Shown: piece by piece, positions 38,452 to 46,897 of the stretch
Numbering within the stretch: the stretch's first letter is position 1
Layout of the letters: every line of letters starts with the position of its first letter
Origin: JADKIH01 sp049363815
Lineage (GTDB): Bacteria; Bacteroidota; Bacteroidia; AKYH767-A; 2013-40CM-41-45
Length of the DNA: 64,000 nucleotides
NCBI GenBank assembly: GCA_049363815.1
Contig: JBMQEM010000068.1
Span: 1-64,000 of the forward strand
Direction of reading: 5' to 3'
Notes under the pieces: model-generated
Told to the model about the DNA's origin: nothing
The model's input: the letters and a program-made list of their open reading frames with translations, nothing else
Database searches by the model: none
Program-made: the position numbers and the translations under genes

Positions 38452-40365
38452 TTAATAATTTCTTACTTGCTCTCTTAGATAGCTCGTGATATGCTTCATT
38501 TCCTCTTCTAATTTTAACATTACATTCTTCAACTTGGCATTTTCTGTTTTAAGTTCAGCAACTTCTGTTTCGAGGGAATCTGTTTTACGACTCAACTCCT
38601 GAGTAGCCGAAACATTTAACATAGTGATTGTATCGTAATCGACCGTACGGAAATCATTCACTTCTTTACCATAAATAAAAAGGTCTTTAATGTCATCAGC
38701 TATGTCAAGTTCAAAACAAAATTCTGAATGTATTTCTGAAACTGAATTGTAAGCCGAAGTATTGTTGAGATGATACCATTTCACTTTATCACCTTTCAAA
38801 AGGTTATGAGGCTTTTCCAGTGTGATGATTACAGAACCATTTCCGGATGGAATTGCTTTAGCTTTTGTATAAATATCAGGAATGTATGAAGTTATTTTTC
38901 TGACAGCAGAAGGAATTATTTCTTCCAGCTGCTGAGCAATCACTTTTTTAATAACATCGTTTCCGAGAGTGATTTGATCAATATATCTAAAGTCTGTCAC
39001 TTGAACTTTTTTCAAAACCTCAAGATCAGCTTTACTATCGCTTTGCCCAATCACATTTTTAAAACGTTGATCTGAAAAGGTAGCCGGGCCAAGTGTACAA
39101 ACGAATTTATGGTACGAAACAACGTCTCCTTCAAAAATTGCACATACACCGCTATTCCAATTTCCAACCGTCCAGTTTGGTCCGGCTGCAACACTATCAC
39201 TACTCATTATTAATGCCGAATGAGTGATTCGTGTACCATAACCCTGTACATGCAATGGTGCCTGAGGGTTATTCCTGTTTATACCAACATGAGTACTTCC
39301 TCCATTGTAGACAATTCGCATCATCTCCACCTGTTGTCCAAGAGTATTGTATCCGACAAACAAAAAATAATCAGAAGCGCCGCAGATCGAAAATGTAGTT
39401 GAATTTGGATCTTTCCCAATTCCACTGTAGGAATTGTTTAGTCCTTCCCACAAGACTAAACGTTTTCCTGCATCTGCATTCGGAAATTGCAGATAACCGG
39501 AACAATTCATATTTCCGTTCACATCAAGTTTCTGCGATGGATTCGCTTTTGAAATACCAACATTCCCTGATTTTGTGTCGATTACTAAATCTGCATTTGT
39601 ATGATGTTGTCCACCTAATCCTAATTTACTATCTCCCATTCCCCAACCACCATGTGAAACATACGCATTGATTCCTTTGCAAACTAATTTATGACTCACT
39701 TCTCCACCTGTATTGTTTTCAAAAGTTATAAACTGTGGAGTGACTACATGGAGATTCTCAGCAGGATCCTGAGTGCCTATTCCTATTTTACTTCCCTTTA
39801 CTGTCCATGGAAGTTTTTCAATAGCCAGTTTGTATTTGGTATTACCGAAATGTACTTCAGAATTATCATTAACGTTGACACCAATCACACCTGAGATAGT
39901 CACAAATAAATAAGTTGTACCTGGATAATAATTTGATTTGATGCCGCTGAACTTAAGAAGTATACTTGCATTCTCTTTATTCCAAGGTAGAAGTGCCGGA
40001 TTTTTTTTTAATGCCGGCTTTAGTTCCCAGCTAACCTCCGGTCTTGACTTATTTAATTGCGTAACAAGAAAAGAAGTTGTATCCAAAGCGACATTGTCAA
40101 CTCCTGCTACTTGTGTAATGGTTTCAATAGATGCGGAAGCTATTATTGCATCAACCTGATTAAGTGTTCCCAGCAGATAATCCCTATTATGAACCCCATG
40201 AAGAAAATTCCATTCGATTAGCGCATTTGTAAAATCAAGTTTATACTCATCGCTGAGATTCGAAAGGCGAAGAGTCAGAGCGTTATCCGTTTTACCATCA
40301 TTCACTATTGAAGAGGAATCAAATCCTAGATGAAGAGGGACAGGTAATTTTCTTAAGTGCGTCAT
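38452..40365 (-). CDS. Giant-cluster protein B, tail-fibre-like with S74 chaperone
   Basis: A 637-residue protein. The middle (~190-420) has tail-fibre-like 'KIGIGTQDPAENLHV', 'GNVGISKANPSQKLDVNG' and 'THVGINRNNPQAPLHVQG' repeats. From ~428 it is a peptidase S74 intramolecular chaperone: TFSDQRFKNVIG, with the Ser431-Asp432 cleavage site of this family, then KVIAQQLEEIIPSAV, FIYGKEVNDFRTVDYDTITMLN and a C-terminal coiled coil (~590-630). After trimerisation the last ~206 residues would be cut off by the protein itself. The N-terminal ~185 residues are unrecognised and may dock to a partner. No phage structural genes are nearby. Confidence 0.85.
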   Translation of the reverse strand: MTHLRKLPVPLHLGFDSSSIVNDGKTDNALTLRLSNLSDEYKLDFTNALIEWNFLHGVHNRDYLLGTLNQVDAIIASASIETITQVAGVDNVALDTTSFLVTQLNKSRPEVSWELKPALKKNPALLPWNKENASILLKFSGIKSNYYPGTTYLFVTISGVIGVNVNDNSEVHFGNTKYKLAIEKLPWTVKGSKIGIGTQDPAENLHVVTPQFITFENNTGGEVSHKLVCKGINAYVSHGGWGMGDSKLGLGGQHHTNADLVIDTKSGNVGISKANPSQKLDVNGNMNCSGYLQFPNADAGKRLVLWEGLNNSYSGIGKDPNSTTFSICGASDYFLFVGYNTLGQQVEMMRIVYNGGSTHVGINRNNPQAPLHVQGYGTRITHSALIMSSDSVAAGPNWTVGNWNSGVCAIFEGDVVSYHKFVCTLGPATFSDQRFKNVIGQSDSKADLEVLKKVQVTDFRYIDQITLGNDVIKKVIAQQLEEIIPSAVRKITSYIPDIYTKAKAIPSGNGSVIITLEKPHNLLKGDKVKWYHLNNTSAYNSVSEIHSEFCFELDIADDIKDLFIYGKEVNDFRTVDYDTITMLNVSATQELSRKTDSLETEVAELKTENAKLKNVMLKLEEEMKHITSYLREQVRNY

Positions 40366-40396
40366 AATTTTATTTCTTTAATGTTTTTTTTATAGA

Positions 40397-43300
40397 CTAA
40401 TCAATATTAGTAGGATTCAGTTTTAGCCACCCTTCCATTGCTGTTGTTGCAGAAGATGAAACGAAACGGGAATTTACCGGGGTAATAAAACCTTTGTCTA
40501 GTATAAGTTCGATCTTATTTTTCTGAGAGAGAATGTTCATGGAAGGAATTTCGCTAGTGCGTTGACTCCGCGGTAGAATTACCGCTGTGTTACTACCCAA
40601 GTCGCCGATCCAGTTCAGTTTAATCAGTTCATTCCATATCTCAGCACCTGCTTTAAATGCTTCTACAAAAACTGATTTATGTACAACTCCCGTAGTAGAT
40701 ATTTCTTTCCATTGGTTTTTTTCCTTTACTAACCATGACCACGAATAGCCCGGTTCATTCCGAAGTGGAATTGCAGTTTCGCCACCAGGTGTGAGAAGCG
40801 GTCTTATAAAAAATGGAACACTCATTCTTCCAAGCGCAGGCTTAAACTGATCGTCAGGTATACTGATGGCTTTTACCGGCACTACACCACAAGCGGCATG
40901 TGCCTTTCCACGGGGATCCATTAGCATCGTTACATACACGGGCTTAGATGTTGCGGAAATTGTAATTGTAGGGTCAAGCGAGTCATAAAATTTAATACCT
41001 TGTGGGATAGTTGTTCCTTTCTTAACGCTAAGAATCGAATGATAATTTCTTTCTGTTTCCCCATCGATCCAATAACCATAAATACCATCGTTGAGTCGAC
41101 CTGATTCTCCCAGTCGTACAGGGACTTTTACATTTTCAAATCCAAAACTTGTGCGGTCTGATTTATAATTAATGGAATTGATGAATGAAGGCCAATCCTG
41201 ATTGATCGCCGGATTACCTTTGAGTTGAAAATCAAGCGAGGCTCTTACGATGGCTAAAGGCTTGCCCATAAGCATAGCAAGGTCAGTATGCTGGGCGAAA
41301 TTTTCAGGGTCTATCGTCTCCTGTGTCTTTTCAAGTAATTCCAGAAAATCCGGTTGCATCCGACAAGTAAAAAGAACAACTTCTTTCAGATGTATGTTTG
41401 AAATTTGTTGTAATGAAACAGGAAAGTTATTTCCGGGAGCAGGTTTCCATCTTTTTTCAAGTTCCGCAAGAAGAGTTGCTTCGGGGTTAACGGGATTAAT
41501 TGAGATATTTACAGTCAGATCAACGATTCCCAGTATATAGCCGGAAGCATCGTAAACATCAATTGACCTATCGAGGATGTTAGGAATGATCCATCCACAC
41601 AGCGGACTGGTTGATGGATGACTATTCATTTCCATTTCCTGATGGTTGGCCGACATCCACCGAAAATTCATCCGAGTAGGTTGGGTAAATCGTGCCGATA
41701 TGAGTGCTGACTTTTCTTCGATCAACATTGATCTTGAATAAGCAGTTTGATTTGAATCGGGATTTATATCAACGAATCTACCAAAAGAATCAACTACTCT
41801 CAATCGATTAATGCTTACTGTACCTGTAAGAATTGGAAGGAATGCGGCATCGTGAATTGGAGAACGGAAAGCCATCCTGCCAACATTTTCCTTTACTTTT
41901 TGAATGAAAGGAATATTAGAAGAAACTGCAAGCGGATCAGAAATATCCAATTGCATAGAACGATTCCTCATCAGCATTGAATCATGAAAGCCATCAAGTG
42001 CTTGTGATAAGAATCTGGTATCAATAAGTTGGTCTTCTACCTTATCAATCAGTGCTGCCAATTCTTTATCATCTCCACAATCAAGTTTCTCCAAAGATTT
42101 TATGACTCCTTGAGAAGCATGAGACGAAAGGATCGTAGACCCTGAAATAATATCACTGAAGAAACGATCAGTAGTTGTACGCTTCAAATCGAATTCAGGA
42201 CCATCTTCCGGCAGATGATAATTCGAAGTGATCAAATCAATGTTGAAATTTTCATCCTGAGATGTAAGCTTCATTGAATTATTCTGTACTTCCCATTCAA
42301 GGATCACAGGATTCCAGCAATTGATCTTTCCATAATGTGTATTTGTTTTCTGGTTCAGTATTGGCAAATTCAAAACTTCAATAAATTCAGCAGGACTAGG
42401 ACTTAGCGCCGGAGCTGTTACATTAATGTTTTGAATAGAATTTGAAATATAATTATTGTCAATCCTCAATTCATTTTTCGAAACAGAACTTGCAACATCT
42501 CCGGAAATTAAAACTACAGGTTCATTTGGTATCCAATACCGGGGAGCGGGACCTTTTTTTAATTCTAGTTTTTTCAAACCAATCATGTTCCTATCACAAA
42601 AAATATCTGTCTCAGACAAGGCTTTGTCCCAAAATCTTAATGAAGCCATATTCCCTTTTAGTCCGGAGAAGAATTCAATTTTCAGTGTTGAATCAATAGG
42701 AAGAAAACTTGTTACATAAAGATGAAACCATCTCTCCTTTGGAAGATCCTTCCAGTGAAAATCCTGAAACGGATCGAGCAATTCGCCATCAACATAAATG
42801 TTTTTCCAGAAAGAAGTGACTCCCATAGGAGAAATAGTTGCCTTCGGATTTTTATCCAGGCTGAATAAAATATTTTCAGCATCATTTTGATTTTGATCAA
42901 TATGGATCATGCAGGAAAAACCGGAATATTTTTTCGGAGAAAAGGAAGACAAACTTGGAGAATATCCTTTCACTCCATCAAACCGGGCCCAAGCGATATT
43001 TCCCATTGAAGAATCTGCTGTTCCTGTTTTGTATTCAAGGCTCGTGGGATCAGAAAGCTTTAACTCCAATAAAATTTTTGCATCACTATTAGATTTCCAT
43101 TTCGTTGATGAATGGTTGTAATTTTCAATAAGCTCATCCAATTCTTTTTTATCAGCCGCTCCTTTTAAAGCAAGTTCCTTTATTATTTTTTTCTTTATTT
43201 CAATTTGACGGAAAGAATTTTTACTTAAGAAATCGGAAACAGCACCGGGTTGAGGCATAGTGATCGTATCTTCCGCAAGGTCGTCGACCCATATTTCATT

Positions 43301-44800
43301 TTCCTTTCGTGAAGTAAGGCCATTCAGGTTGTCAGAAAGTATTGCACCTTCTTTGGTGGCTTCTAATTTTCCGGGAATACCATTATTGGAAGGAATTGCG
43401 AAAAGATTATTTGGCAAAGGATGACAGGAAACAAGATACTTGTGCCAGTCAGCGAACAATTGACTTTCCAGATCGTGGAGACAAGCGCTTTCGACATGGA
43501 GATCTTGCATAAACTGATTTACTTTATTCAAATGATGTGAAAAAGCATCCGGAAGAGTAATTTCCATAGGAGCAGACGGTTTGATCGGAGTTGCGCTTTT
43601 TCCTGGAGAAGGTACAGGTTCGACATCGCTCGAAACAACCATATACAGTTCTCCTCCGGATTCCGGTTTGAAACCTTTTTCATGAAAAGCTTCTTGCAAA
43701 AGAGGACCAGTGTCAAGTTTTTTACCTTTTACTTTACCAATGAGTTGTATCGCTTCTAATTGCTCTTCAATTTTTGTGGCTTCCTCCGGAGTAGTTCCAA
43801 TTTTTTTTCCCAGATAAGCAGATAGTGCCTGCGTACCAGTCCAGCCCAATGCAATTGTACCAGTTGTTGCATTAGTAATTTCATCTGCACTGAAACGGCT
43901 CGAACTAATCTCTGATCGGAAAAGAATTCCTACAGAAGGCTCAACGATTTTATCTTTATCATCAAGCCTGTCATTTGAAAAATCTATGATTGCTTTCCTT
44001 GCTTCATCTGATTTAACTTCTTCTTTATACCAACCAATTAGCTCGTACCGATAAAAGTCGTTTAAATTTTTAATTTCAGGATCGAAGAATCCGAAAACGC
44101 TTTTGCAATTTGGATAAAAAGCTGCAAAAGTGGGTTCGCCAAAACATTCAATTGTAAGATGCTTGTAATACTCGCCTGTACCAATTTGAATATTAGAATC
44201 AATAGGCTTTCCTGTTATTGAATCGATTTCAAATTGCCTTCCCATATATCTGAAAGGCTGAAGCTCATTCTTTGAAGTGTCAATAGCAAATGGTACAGTT
44301 GTAATTCTTTCTCTTTCGAAATCAGGTACTGACTTGCGAAGGAAAGTACTTTCAATCATCCATGATTTTTCCACAACAGGACCAATTAGTGGATTTCTAT
44401 GTGTTATTCTCCTTACTATCCAACAATCGGGAAGGTGAGGAAATAATGCGCGATGCTTAAATGCTCCGGCGCCTTCTGTTCCCGGAGGGTGCAAAATACC
44501 ATGAGATAATTCGACAGGAAATTTCCAATGCAGATGGAGCCCGGGTTCCAGAAAACGAGTTTCGAACGGAGCAGGTTGAGCGGAGAAATACGTATATGGA
44601 TTGGTTTCGTTTACAATAATTTTTTCTACTCCTGTTTTTCCTGGGCGAAAATCATAATATGGCAACTTACTGAATTCTGCTTTCGGCGGTGTAATTTCAA
44701 TGGGCTTCGCAGAGAATAAAGCGTCCATTTGAAGAGCAATGGATAAATAGGGAGAACCCTTACCAGGTTTTACTTTTGTAGGAGGAATTTTTGCAGCCAT
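40397..44800 (-). CDS. Giant-cluster protein A, 1467 residues with LamG-like domain
   Basis: A 1467-residue protein without signal peptide or membrane helix. I do not recognise the whole. The N-terminal ~150 residues are rich in aromatic and proline residues (PYYDFRPGKTG, EPGLHLHWKFP). Residues ~598-735 look like a laminin-G/concanavalin-like beta sandwich: ARFDGVKGY, GFSCMIHIDQN, and the usual exit ASLRFWDKALSETDIF. The C-terminal third is beta-rich with Trp clusters. It is the first gene of the five-gene operon, 31 bases upstream of the tail-fibre-like gene. A carbohydrate-binding or shell role is possible but not shown. Confidence 0.65.
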   Translation of the reverse strand: MAAKIPPTKVKPGKGSPYLSIALQMDALFSAKPIEITPPKAEFSKLPYYDFRPGKTGVEKIIVNETNPYTYFSAQPAPFETRFLEPGLHLHWKFPVELSHGILHPPGTEGAGAFKHRALFPHLPDCWIVRRITHRNPLIGPVVEKSWMIESTFLRKSVPDFERERITTVPFAIDTSKNELQPFRYMGRQFEIDSITGKPIDSNIQIGTGEYYKHLTIECFGEPTFAAFYPNCKSVFGFFDPEIKNLNDFYRYELIGWYKEEVKSDEARKAIIDFSNDRLDDKDKIVEPSVGILFRSEISSSRFSADEITNATTGTIALGWTGTQALSAYLGKKIGTTPEEATKIEEQLEAIQLIGKVKGKKLDTGPLLQEAFHEKGFKPESGGELYMVVSSDVEPVPSPGKSATPIKPSAPMEITLPDAFSHHLNKVNQFMQDLHVESACLHDLESQLFADWHKYLVSCHPLPNNLFAIPSNNGIPGKLEATKEGAILSDNLNGLTSRKENEIWVDDLAEDTITMPQPGAVSDFLSKNSFRQIEIKKKIIKELALKGAADKKELDELIENYNHSSTKWKSNSDAKILLELKLSDPTSLEYKTGTADSSMGNIAWARFDGVKGYSPSLSSFSPKKYSGFSCMIHIDQNQNDAENILFSLDKNPKATISPMGVTSFWKNIYVDGELLDPFQDFHWKDLPKERWFHLYVTSFLPIDSTLKIEFFSGLKGNMASLRFWDKALSETDIFCDRNMIGLKKLELKKGPAPRYWIPNEPVVLISGDVASSVSKNELRIDNNYISNSIQNINVTAPALSPSPAEFIEVLNLPILNQKTNTHYGKINCWNPVILEWEVQNNSMKLTSQDENFNIDLITSNYHLPEDGPEFDLKRTTTDRFFSDIISGSTILSSHASQGVIKSLEKLDCGDDKELAALIDKVEDQLIDTRFLSQALDGFHDSMLMRNRSMQLDISDPLAVSSNIPFIQKVKENVGRMAFRSPIHDAAFLPILTGTVSINRLRVVDSFGRFVDINPDSNQTAYSRSMLIEEKSALISARFTQPTRMNFRWMSANHQEMEMNSHPSTSPLCGWIIPNILDRSIDVYDASGYILGIVDLTVNISINPVNPEATLLAELEKRWKPAPGNNFPVSLQQISNIHLKEVVLFTCRMQPDFLELLEKTQETIDPENFAQHTDLAMLMGKPLAIVRASLDFQLKGNPAINQDWPSFINSINYKSDRTSFGFENVKVPVRLGESGRLNDGIYGYWIDGETERNYHSILSVKKGTTIPQGIKFYDSLDPTITISATSKPVYVTMLMDPRGKAHAACGVVPVKAISIPDDQFKPALGRMSVPFFIRPLLTPGGETAIPLRNEPGYSWSWLVKEKNQWKEISTTGVVHKSVFVEAFKAGAEIWNELIKLNWIGDLGSNTAVILPRSQRTSEIPSMNILSQKNKIELILDKGFITPVNSRFVSSSATTAMEGWLKLNPTNID

Positions 44801-44900
44801 AAAACCAAATATTCTTAATATTAGTTTTTAAAGAATGACAGAATATAATAACAAACATCAACGACACTAAAATCGACCTTTCATTTTTTCTAAAGAAAAT

Positions 44901-44931
44901 CAAATTTATGAAACTAAATTAGGATTCCTAA
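44901..44931 (-). promoter_or_regulatory. Probable promoter of the five-gene giant operon
   Basis: On the minus strand TTAG (44931-44928), 19 bases, then TAAATTTG (44908-44901). The -7 element fits TAnnTTTG fully and the -33 element three of four bases. Transcription would begin near 44895, about 95 bases before gene A. Confidence 0.45.
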
Positions 44932-45025
44932 TTCAAATGATTGCTGAGAAAGTGATCACTGATTAGACTAACAATAAATTCTATTCGAATGCAGAGCTTG
45001 AAAGTTCTAAGAAAGAATTGATTTA

Positions 45026-45218
45026 TCACACTCACACTAAACAATCACATCTGCGATTAGTACAGAAGAGCGTTCAAAGGTCGAGCTACAATTTGGTGAA
45101 TCTAAGAAACGTATTGGAAAATTCAGTCTGAGTTTGAGTGCGAGTGTGAAGCTCGATAGTTATTGGAAAAAATCGGAGGTTCACACTCGCACTATACACT
45201 CAAATCTGTGATTGGTAC
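45026..45218. repeat. Imperfect direct repeat pair with internal inverted copy
   Basis: Copies at 45026-45063 and 45181-45218 share tcacactc-cacta-ac--tca-atctg-gatt-gtac. Between them, 45137-45149 is the exact reverse complement of 45181-45193. The pattern resembles a mobile or recombination-associated intergenic repeat. Confidence 0.6.
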
Positions 45219-45335
45219 TCCTTACGGGACTGAGTTCGAACCTTTTTTATGAGGATTTGAAGAGATTTTGGGCTTTAAAGCAAGTTTTGGTCTGATTTTA
45301 ACAAAGGATAGGAATTAGTCTGATTTCTATAAAGT

Positions 45336-45950
45336 TCAATTTATAAGCCGCTTAAAACTACAAAACAAAAAATTCTGAATGGTGTTGAATGGTGTCTTGT
45401 GATCTTCGGTCACACATTTCAGTTTAGAAAAACCATCACTTAACTGCTGTTGAAGTTCTTCTTCGGTATATTGGTGTACATCGAGCATACTGCATTTTTT
45501 AGGGCCCTTATCTGAAAAAGTTCCTATAACCATAAATCCATTAACTGCTCGACGTGCAGTTTCAAGATAAGTATTCATATCCTCAGAACTTGTAAGGAAA
45601 TGAAAAGTTGCTCTATCATGCCAACAATCGTAATTCGACGTGGGTTTAAATTCCGTAACATCACTTACGATCCAGTTTACTTTTACGGCTTTTTCTCCAA
45701 GTCGTTGCTTAGCTTTGTTAATTGCCGTTTCAGATATATCGAGAACAGAAATATTTTCATAGCCTTCATTTAGTAAATAGTCAACAAGATTACTATCACC
45801 CCCTCCTATATCAATTATATTTGAAGTCTTCGGCAAATTAAAGCTATGAAAAAAATCTAATGACATTTTAGGAATTTCCTGTGTCCAACTAACTTCATAA
45901 GGTTGCTTGGTTGAATACACTTTTTCCCAATGTTCTTTTCTTGATTCCAT
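45336..45950 (-). CDS. Class I SAM-dependent methyltransferase
   Basis: A 204-residue protein. Motif I is IIDIGGGDSNLVDYLL at ~45-60, followed by VLDISETAINKAK and WHDRATFHFLTS, a common bacterial methyltransferase pattern often found in detoxification or chalcogen-type enzymes. It begins HWEKVYSTKQPYEVSW, as in tellurite/thiopurine-like methyltransferases. The substrate cannot be told. Its start is 128 bases downstream of the stop of the other methyltransferase gene on the same strand. Confidence 0.8.
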   Translation of the reverse strand: MESRKEHWEKVYSTKQPYEVSWTQEIPKMSLDFFHSFNLPKTSNIIDIGGGDSNLVDYLLNEGYENISVLDISETAINKAKQRLGEKAVKVNWIVSDVTEFKPTSNYDCWHDRATFHFLTSSEDMNTYLETARRAVNGFMVIGTFSDKGPKKCSMLDVHQYTEEELQQQLSDGFSKLKCVTEDHKTPFNTIQNFLFCSFKRLIN

Positions 45951-46078
45951 GTTACTTTTGTATTGAATTAATATGCTAAATTATTTTTTAAGTTTAAAAT
46001 CTAGATATATTCTTGAATGACCTAGCCATTTTATTTACAGGACTTCAATTTACATAGAAAATTGGCTTTTGACAAGTG

Positions 46079-46831
46079 CTATTTCTTCACGCCTAAAAAC
46101 AGAAGAGAATTTTTTTCAATGTTTTTTATTTTATCCGATTCAACTTCAAAGTGAATCTCTTTGAATTTATCTCCAATGAATTCAAAGAAATTATCTTCAT
46201 TGAATCTTATATGCTTGAGAGGGTCTGTATTTGTAGCATTCTGGTGAGGAACGCGTATAAAAATTAAGCCTCCTTTTTTGAGTGTATTAACCGCCATATT
46301 AAAGAAATTTTTAGTACGGTACTGTTGAGTACTTTGATTTCCATTCAAGTCTACATTTAGATGTATTGCATTACTGAGAACAAGATAATCAAATGACTCA
46401 GGGTGAAATTGAGTTTCATAAAGCCACTCACTTTCAAATTGAATATTAAATCTCTCATTGTATTCTTCTAGCGCTAAAATTGGTGGTCGCAATTCAAAAG
46501 TAGAAGGATCTGCAACAACTGTATAATGCTTATATAAATCGAATATGGTTTTCAGTGATTCCTTTTTTTCGTCGGGTATAATGGTTTTCCATTTCACCTC
46601 AAGGGAATGCTCTATGATTTGGTTTTCAGTTTCCCTGTCAATTCCCGATAAGTTTCTGATTCCAACATCATGATATAAGTCCCAAAGTTGATCAGGAAGT
46701 CCACACCCAATATCAAGGACAGAATTATTCTCTTTTTCTAAAAATTTTGCAACAAATGGGTCATTTTGCATCTTGATTAACAAACTTGCAGAAGTTATAT
46801 TAATATTTGGTGGCGGGACAGTCAATTTCAT
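46079..46831 (-). CDS. Probable class I SAM-dependent methyltransferase
   Basis: A 250-residue protein. Motif I is VLDIGCGLPDQLWDLY (~38-53), then a binding acidic loop (LSGIDRETENQI), a later FDYLVLSNAIHLNV and a LKKGGLIFIRVPH segment. These are the usual Rossmann methyltransferase marks. A region between them (~75-150) is unlike common families and may form the acceptor pocket. Substrate unknown. It lies downstream of the CopB-type ATPase gene on the same strand. Confidence 0.75.
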   Translation of the reverse strand: MKLTVPPPNINITSASLLIKMQNDPFVAKFLEKENNSVLDIGCGLPDQLWDLYHDVGIRNLSGIDRETENQIIEHSLEVKWKTIIPDEKKESLKTIFDLYKHYTVVADPSTFELRPPILALEEYNERFNIQFESEWLYETQFHPESFDYLVLSNAIHLNVDLNGNQSTQQYRTKNFFNMAVNTLKKGGLIFIRVPHQNATNTDPLKHIRFNEDNFFEFIGDKFKEIHFEVESDKIKNIEKNSLLFLGVKK

Positions 46832-46897
46832 GCTCTAAAATAATCAATAAGTGTTTTTAAAATAGAATTATTTTTCAACACTATATGGATAATTAAA

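Larger units (their letters stand above)
44801..45335. other. Upstream region of the giant cluster with direct and inverted repeats
   Basis: 535 bases without a gene. It holds a probable promoter of the giant operon at 44901-44931, a 38-base imperfect direct repeat (45026-45063 and 45181-45218, about six differences), and a perfect 13-base inverted repeat AGTGCGAGTGTGA (45137-45149)/TCACACTCGCACT (45181-45193). Confidence 0.6.

Noticed and set aside
38452..40365. Prophage in the giant cluster
   Set aside because: The tail-fibre-like protein is the sole phage-type part; no capsid, terminase, portal, integrase or lysis gene is present.
45026..45218. CRISPR array
   Set aside because: Only two imperfect copies about 155 bases apart, no regular spacers and no cas genes.
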